Positions 26,701 through 34,129 of a stretch of 64,000 bases of DNA are shown in pieces; positions within the stretch are counted from its first letter, which is position 1, and every line of letters starts with the position of its first letter. Position numbers and translations under genes: made by a program. The notes under the pieces are model-generated. The model had not been told where the DNA came from. It did no database searches and saw only the letters and a list, made by a program, of their open reading frames with translations. The DNA is from Rhodospirillales bacterium (GTDB taxonomy: Bacteria > Pseudomonadota > Alphaproteobacteria > Rhodospirillales > WMHbin7): NCBI GenBank assembly GCA_016215555.1, contig JACRJC010000039.1, positions 37,884-101,883 of the forward strand, in the 5' to 3' direction.

Positions 26701-29700
26701 TACGAGATCACCGGCACCAACAGCGCCAACGCCAAGACGCTGGAACAGTTGCTGACGGCGGTCAACACCATGGGGCCGTCGATCCTCTCCGGCCTGTTCT
26801 TGTGCTGTCAGCAGCAGACGCAGCCGCCCGCCTTGTCAACGCTGGGGGCGGAGGAGTTCCTCACTTTCATCACCCAGACCAATCTGTCAACCGAGACCAA
26901 TCCCGAAATGGCGATGATGGCCGGCCTCAGGATGGCCACCGCTGTTACGCCGCCGCGCGGCATCGCCAATCCGCCTGCCGAGTTCATCAAGTTGCTGTGG
27001 GAGCAGAGCACGGTGAAGAGCGGCGGTTACTATCTGTTCTACCAGGTGGTGGATGGCGGCGAGGGCTTGCCCGGCGACATCTTCGACGCCAACGGCACCG
27101 CCACCCTGTCCATGGTCGCCAGCTTCGCTGCCAGCGGCGCCGCCAGCTTCGGCAACGCGTTGCCTTGTTTCGTCAACGGTTTCGTGAGCACCGACTACAT
27201 CAATGTCTCGTCGGACGTCCTACAGATGGTGTCGCTCTCCACCACCGGTTCGTCGGCAGCCATCAAGGTTTCGGACGTCGCCAGCCCGGCCAGCGTCTCA
27301 GCCATCTACGGGGCGACGCCGGGCAGGATCGCCGAGGACAATCCAACGCTTGCCCTGAAGGACGGCGTCATCTTGCCGGTGAGCGGGCTGCAGCGCCAGC
27401 TTACCGAGGCCGACCTCGCCAATCCCGGTCAGACGCTTAGCAATCTTGCGGCCTACTACTCGCAAGGCGTCGCCACCGCCATCAGCGCCCAGGACATCGC
27501 CAACTTCAACCCCGGCGTCGCCGTGGCGCTGGGTTCGGTGTTCTACATTCCGCCCTTCAGCTACAAGTTGTCGGCGCAGGCGGCGCCAGGCAACCGTTTC
27601 CCGACCCTGGCCGCCTATTACGGCGTCGGCATCGACGCCATCGCGGTGATGGCGCTCAATATCGTCGGGTTGTTCCCGGTGGGCTCGGTGCTGACCATCG
27701 ACACCCAAAGCTTCGACCTGCGCAACCAACTGCCGCCCGGCAACGTCAGCTTCAGCTTGACACGAACCGACATGGGGGCGCCGCCCGACGATCCGAGCGA
27801 TCCCAACTACGCCCCGGCCTTCATGTACTCGCTTTACAACACCCTTTCGGCAGGCATTCAGGCCAACGCCTTCTTCAACGTCAGCCCCATGGGCCTGCCC
27901 TTCGGTCCGCAGGACAAGGGTGCCCAGACCAATCCCCCGCAGGCCTTCGCCAGCCACGCCCAGCGCAAGCGTCAGAACCGCCAGCGCTTCGCCGCTCAGG
28001 CGGCAAGCGACTTCACCTACGACCAGTCGCTAGGCTTCAAGAAATTCGCCAAGGTCAATCCCGCACCCGCCAATCCGGCGCCGGGATTGCCGTCGCAGAG
28101 CGCCAACCCCTATGTAGGCGTGGGCACGCCCTGCCAGATCGCCCTGCAATGGCAGGATCTGTTCGGCAACACCACGTTGACGCCGTTCAACAAGACGCCT
28201 AGCAGCTACGGCGGCGCCCTGAACGGCGCGGCTGTCAGCCTGCTCTACGCCGACCTGCTGATCGGCCTGTCGTCCTGGTCCAACACCACCGCCAACTACA
28301 TCTATTCCGGCGCCGCCGGTTCGCCGGCGCTGAACGTCAACCTGTCCTTCTCGGTCTCGGTCTACGCCAGCAACCCGGATCAGGTGGCCAACGACCTGGC
28401 CCTTTACCAGAAGATATATTTCCAACTGAACCAGGACTATACCGGACTGGGCGTGCCCGGCGTCACCGGCAACGCGGTCAGCATGAGTCTGTCCAACTCG
28501 ATGCTTGCCCAGCCCGGCGTCACGCTGACCGACCCCCAGGCGGCGGCGGTGCGCGGCTATGTCAGCGCCTGCGTCCAGTGCTTGCAGGCCATAACGAGCG
28601 GCGGAGCGGTGCCCGCCACCGGTCCCACGGCGACGCTTTCTGTCGCCGTGCCGCTGGTCGGTGGCCTGGCCTCGGGCGACATCATCGCGCTAAACGTCAG
28701 CCTGACGCTGTCGCGCGCCGCCGTGCTGGTGGACCCGCAGGTTGCCGCTTGCGCGGGCGGCCTATCGGCGGAAAGCGCCATCCTGCCGCAGCCCGACAAG
28801 GTGGCGACCGGTTCGCAGCCGGCCTTCCTCTCCTTCGCCAAGGGATTCGAAACCGCCTTCCAGTGCGCCGACTGGCAGATGAAAGTGGGCGAGGGCTTGC
28901 AGGTTTCCGGGACCAACACCTCGGGCGGCTCGGGCTCGATGCAGCTCTGGGCGGTCCGCTTCGGCACAGCCAAAGGCAAAGGCATCTATTTCAACATCAC
29001 CCAGAACCAGCCCAGCTACTACACGGCGGCCCCGGTGGCTAACTCGCTGGTCAGCCGCAAGGCGACCATCACCGACTACGCCAGCGGCAAGCCGGTGACC
29101 TTGAGTTTCACCGGCGTCGATCAGAACCAGTGGTTCCAGACCTGTCTGAACGCCGTCGATAGCTTCCTGTCGGCCAGCGATTCCACCCAGGCCTTCATCC
29201 TAGACGAGCTTCTGGGCACCCAGAATCCGATGACCGACGGCTATCTGGGACAGGTGCTGGACGCCAAGGAAAGCTTGGCCGACACCATCTCCGGCACGGT
29301 GGCTCCGATCCTATCGACCAGCGCTTCCGACGCCTCGACCAAGGCGTCCGCCAAGAATAAGTTCCGCCAGCAGTTGCTGAACCAGATCGGCTCGGCCTAC
29401 GCCGCCAGCGCCGTCGTGGTCTATCAGGTGACGGACGTCTCGGGTGCCAACCAGCCGGGAGCCGCCGGACCAGCCGACCTCTACGGCCAGCCGCAGGGCG
29501 TTATCTCGGACAACGCCAGCGCCAACCAGAACTTTACCTTGAGCGCGGCGCGCATTCCGCTGGGCCAGGTCGATGACGGCGGCACGCCGGTCGATCCGCG
29601 CCTCAGCTTCTTCTTCAGCACCAAGAACGTGGACGCTCAGGCCTATGTGCCGCTGACGTTGAACTTCGCCGTCACCCATCTGGAGTTCAACAAGGCGACG

Positions 29701-31095
29701 GTGCCCGGCATCGACGGCTATATGGACAGCCAGTGGCTGGTCTTCGTCACCGGCCCCTATGTCTACGGCCTCAATCCCGCCGAGGCTGCCGACATCCCGG
29801 TGGTTAATCGCAACCTGCCGGTGCCGCCGACGGTGCAGAACCAGCTGGCGGCGCAGCCGGACACGGCGCCGGTGGTTCCGCTCGACCTTGCGCGCTGGAA
29901 CTATTCCTTCACCTACACCTATCCCTTTGTGGCGCAGGATTCTGTACAGACCGAAATCCAGCTCAACCTGCCCAACACCGGCTCCGAACTGACGGCGCCT
30001 GGGACGGGCCCCGACCTCTTCACGGCGCTGGCGCAGTTCGTCACCGCCTATCCGCTGATCCTTGTGGATTTCAGGGCCTATCTGAACAAGATCGACGCCG
30101 ACACCACCGACCAGGGCATCATCGATGGCGCCCAGAAGGCGGCATCCAGTTTCGCCAGCTATCTGGGCGACGTGGCTGCGGCCTATGCCAACCAGGTGCA
30201 GGCGAACAGCCTGGACGCCATGGCGCCGCCGCAGTTGATCAAGCTCGACTTCGAAACCGCGCTCGCCCAGGACGGCAGCGGAAACGCCGTGACCAATTTG
30301 CTCAGCGTCACCATCAACGGATCCGCCGCCACCTGGAACCAAGCGGCTGCCACGATTTCATCGGGCGGCGTCACGCTGCCCACGCCGGTGATGCAGATTC
30401 TCCCCGACAGCTACACAGCGGTGGCGACGGCGTCCACCGACGGCATCTCGCTGTTGACCTACCGCTATCAGTTGACCGGATCGTCGCCCGCCCAGTTCAT
30501 GACCTGGGAGGAGGCCGAGGCGGTGCAGCAGCGCACGGTGATGCTGCCCGGCCTCGATGTACTGTTGCACCAGAACGGCCTCGCCTCGATTCTGGTCGAG
30601 CGCAACAAGTTCCTTTTCCCGCTCGACGCCAGCGGCGTATCGACCAACTCGGCCTTCATCTTCACGACGCCCAGCGTCAGCTTCTCCGGGCCCGCCGTAC
30701 CGCGTCTCGACCATCAGGATTTCCAGATGACAGGCGGCAACAACTTGCAGGATCTACTGACCAGCTTCTTCGCCGGACTGTTTACGGGCGGCGACGGCGC
30801 CGTGTCGGTGGAGGCCAGCATGACCGCCAGCTTCGTCTATCCGCTGACTCCCAACTTTCCGGTCAGCCTGCCGGTCTGCCTGTTGCCGCCAGTGGCGGTC
30901 GCGATCGACCCCACCCAGACGCCGACTTTCGTCTCCGTGGTGGCCGACACGGTCGGCAACTGGCTGGCCAACGAGCAGCCCAACCTCGCCAACGGCGCCG
31001 TGAACAGCTTCAAACTGACCCTGTTCGGCTCCGACGACCAGCAGCCGTTGCTGGTCGTCGAGAATCTCTACCAGACCATCTTGCCCGGCGGCTGA
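20779..31095 (+). CDS. 3438-aa giant protein with two LysM-like clusters
   Basis: The largest gene here. The GTG start is preceded by GAGGAG at 8 nt. Residues 1-1220 are beta-rich with recurring 'LPxFLPGQLTIETFAV'-like segments and a very hydrophobic end (SVKIDLGLFSFSISFSFSM). A basic linker follows (about 1229-1260, HHARRARVAALAAA). A helical stretch at 1450-1500 leads to a LysM-like cluster (about 1545-1695: VQNGDTMTAIAARFS, TAPGDSFQSIGAALGMTADQ, VGTDSLYSVAAQFA). A second cluster lies at about 2160-2315 (NPGQTLSNLAAYYSQG, PGNRFPTLAAYYGVGIDA). Another basic linker is near 2390 (HAQRKRQNRQR). The last 1000 residues are beta-rich again. There is no signal peptide. Repeats recall DUF6603-type giants, from memory. 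Its role is unknown; peptidoglycan or glycan binding is possible. Confidence 0.75.
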   Translation: MSAIDNLQQAVKSAAGTGPFALDAAFLTKGLNDGSVTVPTDYDKDILATFQLATVDDFTVTVDPSNVGAVSNDSFTVTNATAPFPGASAPISVSASLVFALDGTNLVVQVASAPSKWTWTDSFQFMNGWPFNQLTPLAPLMVFSTAGGVYPWGQASDGLQVTGGPYLNVAVTVQMPASAQTVVSLFPGLSVQTGQNLSLLGALDMSAYNVTDETKQAVLIPPGSLSALLQRGQFEVFYLNVANPSLTLFVPAPSGDADDTSGQAASFTMSALLSVGSTPVEQSPYVLNVMLSPSSIGGSNQYAIGLTATGASQPLTPDSIAALVGGSGSYFTGVPAVLQQFLADVGLLGLSLSGRISPPLVDQVAVRIGNWQPMSWTPIPIAPPSLNFTMTAFSLNWAMRDPLLSTRSQTFQFQTQFTLAPAIFKGPNGQGDGVFTVEFDSGFNFYASFAGTASLADFLSTLSGGLVSLPPSISASLSDIALSVNGGGKSFNFSSQFDLSLSFLTISNYPILSVSNGTISIGASTPTDSSSSGASSAWQSSVGGQLSVGPYQTLVTLSYDGTVSPSLWTLDASLSQPLSVNDLIVQFFSAGGSYSFPDFLPGQLTIETFAVAAKIPSGSSGKSSYIIDVEFLWAFSLGDQLISDLDSIIHLAYDGSAFSGSVLSKWTYPAINLELDLGYKFDAQGNQTLSLTWEGFTAAYTSADKEIAFTLKGWTVGSLLQALVRTLGNPYFTLDSPWDLLNQISLDGLWVKVSLQDGVTNRLSAGYELSSPIDLGFVKITGLKFLRTTQGKVTLQIEGSSVLDLGGLMQPGGQDVTQMPPVPGRGDDYFKVYLLVLGQRIGITGSASFDSTKAVIDALSSMPSTDGDTNPVNPDPNKQPDGLPYYNQANNWLIAGHMGFLQVAGAWTVDAMVVFNDPNLYGLRLALAGTKAGGLAGLQIDILYKKITDDIGLFQIDYTFPDSIRNLNFGAVSVTLPQISVEIYTNGDFLIDIGFPYNNDFSRSFALYAIISGVPVMGAGGFYFGKLSASTATMVPPTNKGTFDPVITFGVGLEIGLGYKFSEGPLSASFSLTVFGIVEGVIAAWHPYPSSFLLPGAGTALAVTGSRSLTAQGDGSMQDQYYFKLTGTIGVIGILAGKVDFAIIQASVNVTIILSLQITYESYREIPVTASAYVSVKVSVKIDLGLFSFSISFSFSMTVTASFSIGSNQTAPWDSVGNQAVSGLLYSAHHARRARVAALAAAVRPAPKLVLRAANTKPQLNLLMAPQFTVLAPRGASAYSQQQGAFVFLMAMDAPTAGSGGSGNTSFDLLCADFFTWLVDAMSGTSGSTVDLAAASGQTISTDQLEAWIAALADNANPPLTITALLGFLASNVVLNIETPAYATSSGDVAKFKAGSTIFPMFDGLSLTVPNPSGGGTKGIDLASYATCDDTYRAAVAALFAQVEASIEQENNLGGSKSRARAANASPAESMAAMIFVDYFTMIGRQLLQAAQNLLASFAWPLKTTDSISTILVTVNNVAPNDLSVGDVATPNQKHLLTPGIVLTTPVLGATVQNGDTMTAIAARFSDPAASNKRWQTTVSGLITANWQSRIIRAGETVSTYTTAPGDSFQSIGAALGMTADQLAQLPAIASSATLLISAEPVSVAPISYTTVGTDSLYSVAAQFAATVLDLATASQGVTGLFSVNDQEGLLTLSNMQAWTVSQLWDAITDTDQVAQTAGMVSRFLMYGLNLPVSSGLSLSPQFLFPSTQSSYGLYQLIGQEFPTAAPASLANFPVTMSAAATSNNVSLGFVQFNGASGSSASLDLSTAYNNLSKVLAWAQGGNFQPSPGFTCVPPALLQPKAVATANFTYWVTSDMAALQAITDRPNSSPTNQPQATLWPLPSSVLALTAARQASLDALFGSLPGEIPLLPQFQPQKGQTSPASNQTDYADLANWAWVTRIDFTIKRLPLSGASSGGAGDTPNGPANAPSLPNVYEITGTNSANAKTLEQLLTAVNTMGPSILSGLFLCCQQQTQPPALSTLGAEEFLTFITQTNLSTETNPEMAMMAGLRMATAVTPPRGIANPPAEFIKLLWEQSTVKSGGYYLFYQVVDGGEGLPGDIFDANGTATLSMVASFAASGAASFGNALPCFVNGFVSTDYINVSSDVLQMVSLSTTGSSAAIKVSDVASPASVSAIYGATPGRIAEDNPTLALKDGVILPVSGLQRQLTEADLANPGQTLSNLAAYYSQGVATAISAQDIANFNPGVAVALGSVFYIPPFSYKLSAQAAPGNRFPTLAAYYGVGIDAIAVMALNIVGLFPVGSVLTIDTQSFDLRNQLPPGNVSFSLTRTDMGAPPDDPSDPNYAPAFMYSLYNTLSAGIQANAFFNVSPMGLPFGPQDKGAQTNPPQAFASHAQRKRQNRQRFAAQAASDFTYDQSLGFKKFAKVNPAPANPAPGLPSQSANPYVGVGTPCQIALQWQDLFGNTTLTPFNKTPSSYGGALNGAAVSLLYADLLIGLSSWSNTTANYIYSGAAGSPALNVNLSFSVSVYASNPDQVANDLALYQKIYFQLNQDYTGLGVPGVTGNAVSMSLSNSMLAQPGVTLTDPQAAAVRGYVSACVQCLQAITSGGAVPATGPTATLSVAVPLVGGLASGDIIALNVSLTLSRAAVLVDPQVAACAGGLSAESAILPQPDKVATGSQPAFLSFAKGFETAFQCADWQMKVGEGLQVSGTNTSGGSGSMQLWAVRFGTAKGKGIYFNITQNQPSYYTAAPVANSLVSRKATITDYASGKPVTLSFTGVDQNQWFQTCLNAVDSFLSASDSTQAFILDELLGTQNPMTDGYLGQVLDAKESLADTISGTVAPILSTSASDASTKASAKNKFRQQLLNQIGSAYAASAVVVYQVTDVSGANQPGAAGPADLYGQPQGVISDNASANQNFTLSAARIPLGQVDDGGTPVDPRLSFFFSTKNVDAQAYVPLTLNFAVTHLEFNKATVPGIDGYMDSQWLVFVTGPYVYGLNPAEAADIPVVNRNLPVPPTVQNQLAAQPDTAPVVPLDLARWNYSFTYTYPFVAQDSVQTEIQLNLPNTGSELTAPGTGPDLFTALAQFVTAYPLILVDFRAYLNKIDADTTDQGIIDGAQKAASSFASYLGDVAAAYANQVQANSLDAMAPPQLIKLDFETALAQDGSGNAVTNLLSVTINGSAATWNQAAATISSGGVTLPTPVMQILPDSYTAVATASTDGISLLTYRYQLTGSSPAQFMTWEEAEAVQQRTVMLPGLDVLLHQNGLASILVERNKFLFPLDASGVSTNSAFIFTTPSVSFSGPAVPRLDHQDFQMTGGNNLQDLLTSFFAGLFTGGDGAVSVEASMTASFVYPLTPNFPVSLPVCLLPPVAVAIDPTQTPTFVSVVADTVGNWLANEQPNLANGAVNSFKLTLFGSDDQQPLLVVENLYQTILPGG

Positions 31096-31103
31096 GCCGG
31101 GCA
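31082..31103 (+). terminator. 8-bp hairpin over the giant gene's stop codon
   Basis: TGCCCGGC and GCCGGGCA form a perfect stem with the loop GGCTGA, which contains the stop codon at 31093-31095. No T-run follows. It may end or stabilise the giant mRNA; function as a true terminator is uncertain. Confidence 0.35.
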
Positions 31104-31121
31104 GGAGGTGGGACACGGCCT

Positions 31122-31154
31122 ATGGACTTTGAGAGGAGAGCCATGCAAGCTTAA
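31122..31154 (+). other. Start-stop mini-frame with strong ribosome sites
   Basis: AGGAGGT (31102-31108) precedes an ATG at 31122 whose frame reads MDFERRAMQA and stops at 31152-31154. A second ribosome site, GAGAGGAGAG, precedes the internal ATG at 31143, which stops after three codons. Such signals without a gene suggest the first bases of a deleted gene, or a leader peptide before the sulfotransferase gene. Confidence 0.25.
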
Positions 31155-31213
31155 CCGCCTGGCCACAGAACCGGCAGCGGCCCATTTCTCTCATTCTCCG
31201 GCAAGGGGCGACC

Positions 31214-31915
31214 GTGATTGATTTTCTGGGAATCGGCGCGCAGAAAGCTGCGACGACTTGGCTGTACGAGCATCTTAACGCCCACCCATCCATCCATTTT
31301 CCGGGCGGTAAGGAACTGCATTTCTGGGATATGAGCGCCGAACGGGGGGGGGCTTGGCTTGGGATGTTTCCTCAAGATGAGCGGAAACAAGGTGAAATCA
31401 CCCCAGCCTACGCCATCCTCGATCCGGCGATCATTCGAACCATTCACAGCTTTGCGCCAGAGGCGAGGCTGTTTTTCAGCTTGCGCGATCCCGTGGCTCG
31501 CGCCTGGTCACATGCTTTGATGGAGCTTGCGCGCGAGCAGCGGGATATTGACGATGTTCCTGACGTTTGGTTCCTGGACCATTTCAAGACTCAGGCCTCC
31601 CTCATGCGCGGAAGCTATACGGCTTGCCTGGACAATTGGCTTGCCGTTTATTCTTCCCGGCAGCTTCATGTCATTATCTTCGATGATATTCTCGATCACC
31701 CCAAGGAAACGCTTATGGAATTGGCCGATCACTTAGGGGTCGATGGCGCCTTCTTTGCTCGGCAGTCGATGGCACATCTCAGCAGGCCCGTCTTCGCGGG
31801 TGGCGGCCATGTCTTGCGTCCGGCGTTGAGACCGTTTCTAAAGGCGCTCTATGTCAGAGAGATTGAAGCGCTTTCGATCCGGCTCGGGCGGGATCTTACT
31901 GCCTTGTGGGCCTGA
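31214..31915 (+). CDS. PAPS-dependent sulfotransferase family protein
   Basis: A 233-aa sulfotransferase-domain protein using a GTG start (IDFLGIGAQKAATTWLYEHL). The 5'-phosphosulfate-binding loop is GIGAQKAATTWLY (residues about 6-18), and the 3'-phosphate site is FFSLRDPVARAWSHALM near residue 90. The family transfers sulfate from PAPS to sugars or lipids. It ends with a basic helical tail and has no membrane helix. Position at the start of the glycan island suggests it decorates a surface carbohydrate. It converges with the small secreted protein gene, with 15 bp between the stops. Confidence 0.85.
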   Translation: MIDFLGIGAQKAATTWLYEHLNAHPSIHFPGGKELHFWDMSAERGGAWLGMFPQDERKQGEITPAYAILDPAIIRTIHSFAPEARLFFSLRDPVARAWSHALMELAREQRDIDDVPDVWFLDHFKTQASLMRGSYTACLDNWLAVYSSRQLHVIIFDDILDHPKETLMELADHLGVDGAFFARQSMAHLSRPVFAGGGHVLRPALRPFLKALYVREIEALSIRLGRDLTALWA

Positions 31916-31930
31916 ATCCGGCTTGGAACG

Positions 31931-32185
31931 TCACTTTCCCGCAGACGGCTCAGTCTTAACGGCGGGCGTGCTTTCTTTCTCTGGCGCCGGTTTGTCTTTC
32001 TCAGCGTTGTCCACCTTGCGCTGCGTCATCGGCGCGGCCGCATTTGTCGTGGCTTCTGCGGCGCCTCGGTTGATTTCAGCGTTAGTGACAGGGGTAACGG
32101 CAATGGACGGCGCCTGAGCAAGCGCCTGCGGCGTTGCGGACAAGGCAATAAGGCCGATGGCAATCATTGAGACGGTTCGAAACAT
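31931..32185 (-). CDS. Small secreted hypothetical protein
   Basis: An 84-aa protein from the ATG at 32185 (MFRTVSMIAIGLIALSATPQ), chosen because AGGAGAG lies 8 nt upstream and a signal peptide follows with ALAQ|AP cleavage. The frame is also open to an ATG at 32230 that overlaps the upstream gene by 4 bp, but that would put 15 polar residues before the signal. The mature 60 residues are low-complexity and charged (KVDNAEKDKPAPEKESTPAV), with no Cys. Function unknown. Confidence 0.55.
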   Translation of the reverse strand: MFRTVSMIAIGLIALSATPQALAQAPSIAVTPVTNAEINRGAAEATTNAAAPMTQRKVDNAEKDKPAPEKESTPAVKTEPSAGK

Positions 32186-32226
32186 GTGGCGGCTCTCCTG
32201 TCTTGCATGTTGACGCTCGGGGTGTG

Positions 32227-34128
32227 TCATGGACGCTCGAAAAGCGCGCGCGTGGCTGAATCGATCTGGACGAAGCGCTCAATGCCGTTATCCAGGGCCA
32301 GGCGGACAAGGTTCATGCCTCCCTCCCGGTTGCCAGACATCAGCAAGACGAGCCCTTTGTAATGCAAGCCAACCGGATCCTGCGCCGAGACGGCCAGCAG
32401 CCTGTCGGTCAGCGCCATCGCGTCCTCAATCTTACCTTGTTCGATGGCGGCTGTCAGGTAAGGAATGGCCAGGTCAGAGCGTTGGGGGGCGAGAACCAGC
32501 AACGCTTCCAGCCATTCCCGCCACAAGCCAAGCTGGTTCGGCAACGCCGCAAAGCTCAGATCCTTGGTCACATGGATGTGCGCCATTGCCGAAAGCCCGA
32601 CGACAAGCGGCGGCAACCGAGTGGGTTCGGCAGCTGCCCGGTCGCCAAGGAACGCTAGCATTCGCCCGATTGAGGGAACCATGCCAGCGCTATCCTGGCC
32701 CGCGGCGGCGCGGTTGCCGAAACGGTCCAGCGTTTCCTGGATCAGTCGGGAGGCTTCGCGATCATCCTGGCGGATGTCCAGGGGAACGGATAGCGCAAGG
32801 GGCGGGGTCATCTGCCATGCCTGTTTCAAGGTGGAAAAAGCCAGGCCATAGAGCAGTAGAAGCAAGCAGGCCGTGGCTTGCCCCATTCCCATCGCTAGAA
32901 CCGGCAGGGCGGCCAGCCTGGATTGCAGATTCCGAAGCCATGAGGTGTCGTCCGCCATTCCGGCCAATCCCAGGGCGGCTAGCGGAACCGAAAAGCAAAG
33001 GGGAAACCAAGTGCCTGCAAGCAGTGTCCAGACGATGGCGAATACCGTCGCTTGAGGAAAACAGCTGCGGCGGGCGAAGATGGGGATCGCTATGAAAGCT
33101 GCCAATGCCAGAAGAAGTCCTGGCACGCCTGCGGCATGCAGCGCCTCCACGCCCCAGTTGTGGCTATGGAAATAGTCGCTGCGAAGGAAAGTCCAGGTTG
33201 GTTGCCATAATCGCTCTCCCGACTGATTGAGCCAGACCAGAAAAGCGTCTTGGGTTCGGCCCCAGCCATGACCGGTCAGAAGCCGTTCAAGATAAGCGTC
33301 GATATCCGACTGAACCAGGGCTTGGATAAGGAAGCGGTCCCGCAACGACGGGATGGTTCTTACAAAAGGCAATCCGTGGAGAATCAGCCAGGGAAGCGTG
33401 GCTGCCAGGGAAACCAAAATTGCCGCACCCTTGATAGACAGGCGGTTCATCAGATGCGGCTGGCGGGCCAGGAACAAGAACGCCACAGCTTCAACTAAAT
33501 ACAAGAGGATCACGGCAAGGCTTTGCGAGCCAAAGGCAAGCAAGGCGGCAACGCCCAGGAAAGCTGCTTGTTGCCAGGGGCCTCGTCCCTGCGACAGCAA
33601 AGGCAACGCCAAGGCCAACCAACCATAGTAACTGCTCACAAAAATCAACAGATGGTTTTCGCCGCGAGACAAGCTGTACCAATCCCAGCCCTTTAAGGCG
33701 GCCGTGGCAAGCGCCGTTCCCAAGGCTAATTGGCGAAGCGCTTGCCACAGTCGGGGCTGACCTTGAAGCAGCAGGGCGGCCCCGGTATAAGCGGCGCTAT
33801 CAAGAAACCACAGGGCGCCAAAGCCCGATTGCGGCGCGCCAAGCAAGGTGACGACCGGCATCTCGGTGAAGAGAGAGGTTAGGCAGGACCACAGGCCAAG
33901 TCCTAGGGGCAGGAGCACATAGGGATGCCCAAGCCGTAAGAGCGTCGATGACGGCTGGCGGATGATCGCTAGCAATATGGCCAGCGATGCCAGGGCGGCG
34001 CCTGCGTGAAAGGCGACGACCAGCGGTTCGGCCTTGTCCCAAACGCCGAGCGCGAAAGTTGGCAACGAGCCAAGGGGGAGCAAAAGTCCGAGTGCCAGCG
34101 ACAGGAAAGCCAGAGCGGCTTGCGGCAC
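32227..34128 (-). CDS. O-antigen ligase/polymerase-like membrane protein with C-terminal helical domain
   Basis: 633 aa from a GTG at 34128, 1 bp after the stop of the lipoprotein gene; the longer open frame upstream overlaps that gene and is rejected. About eleven to twelve hydrophobic segments fill residues 1-430. The large periplasmic loop carries LLTGHGWGRTQDAFLVWL and the DYFHSHNWGVEALHAAGVPG motif, the H-x-H-N signature of WaaL/Wzy-type ligases. The last roughly 150 residues are soluble and TPR-like (IEDAMALTDRLLAVSAQDPV, LVLLMSGNREGGMNL). It probably joins or polymerises glycan on the outer face of the inner membrane. Similar domain layouts exist in pilin oligosaccharyltransferases, so the acceptor is uncertain. 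Confidence 0.75.
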   Translation of the reverse strand: MPQAALAFLSLALGLLLPLGSLPTFALGVWDKAEPLVVAFHAGAALASLAILLAIIRQPSSTLLRLGHPYVLLPLGLGLWSCLTSLFTEMPVVTLLGAPQSGFGALWFLDSAAYTGAALLLQGQPRLWQALRQLALGTALATAALKGWDWYSLSRGENHLLIFVSSYYGWLALALPLLSQGRGPWQQAAFLGVAALLAFGSQSLAVILLYLVEAVAFLFLARQPHLMNRLSIKGAAILVSLAATLPWLILHGLPFVRTIPSLRDRFLIQALVQSDIDAYLERLLTGHGWGRTQDAFLVWLNQSGERLWQPTWTFLRSDYFHSHNWGVEALHAAGVPGLLLALAAFIAIPIFARRSCFPQATVFAIVWTLLAGTWFPLCFSVPLAALGLAGMADDTSWLRNLQSRLAALPVLAMGMGQATACLLLLLYGLAFSTLKQAWQMTPPLALSVPLDIRQDDREASRLIQETLDRFGNRAAAGQDSAGMVPSIGRMLAFLGDRAAAEPTRLPPLVVGLSAMAHIHVTKDLSFAALPNQLGLWREWLEALLVLAPQRSDLAIPYLTAAIEQGKIEDAMALTDRLLAVSAQDPVGLHYKGLVLLMSGNREGGMNLVRLALDNGIERFVQIDSATRALFERP

Positions 34129-34129
34129 G

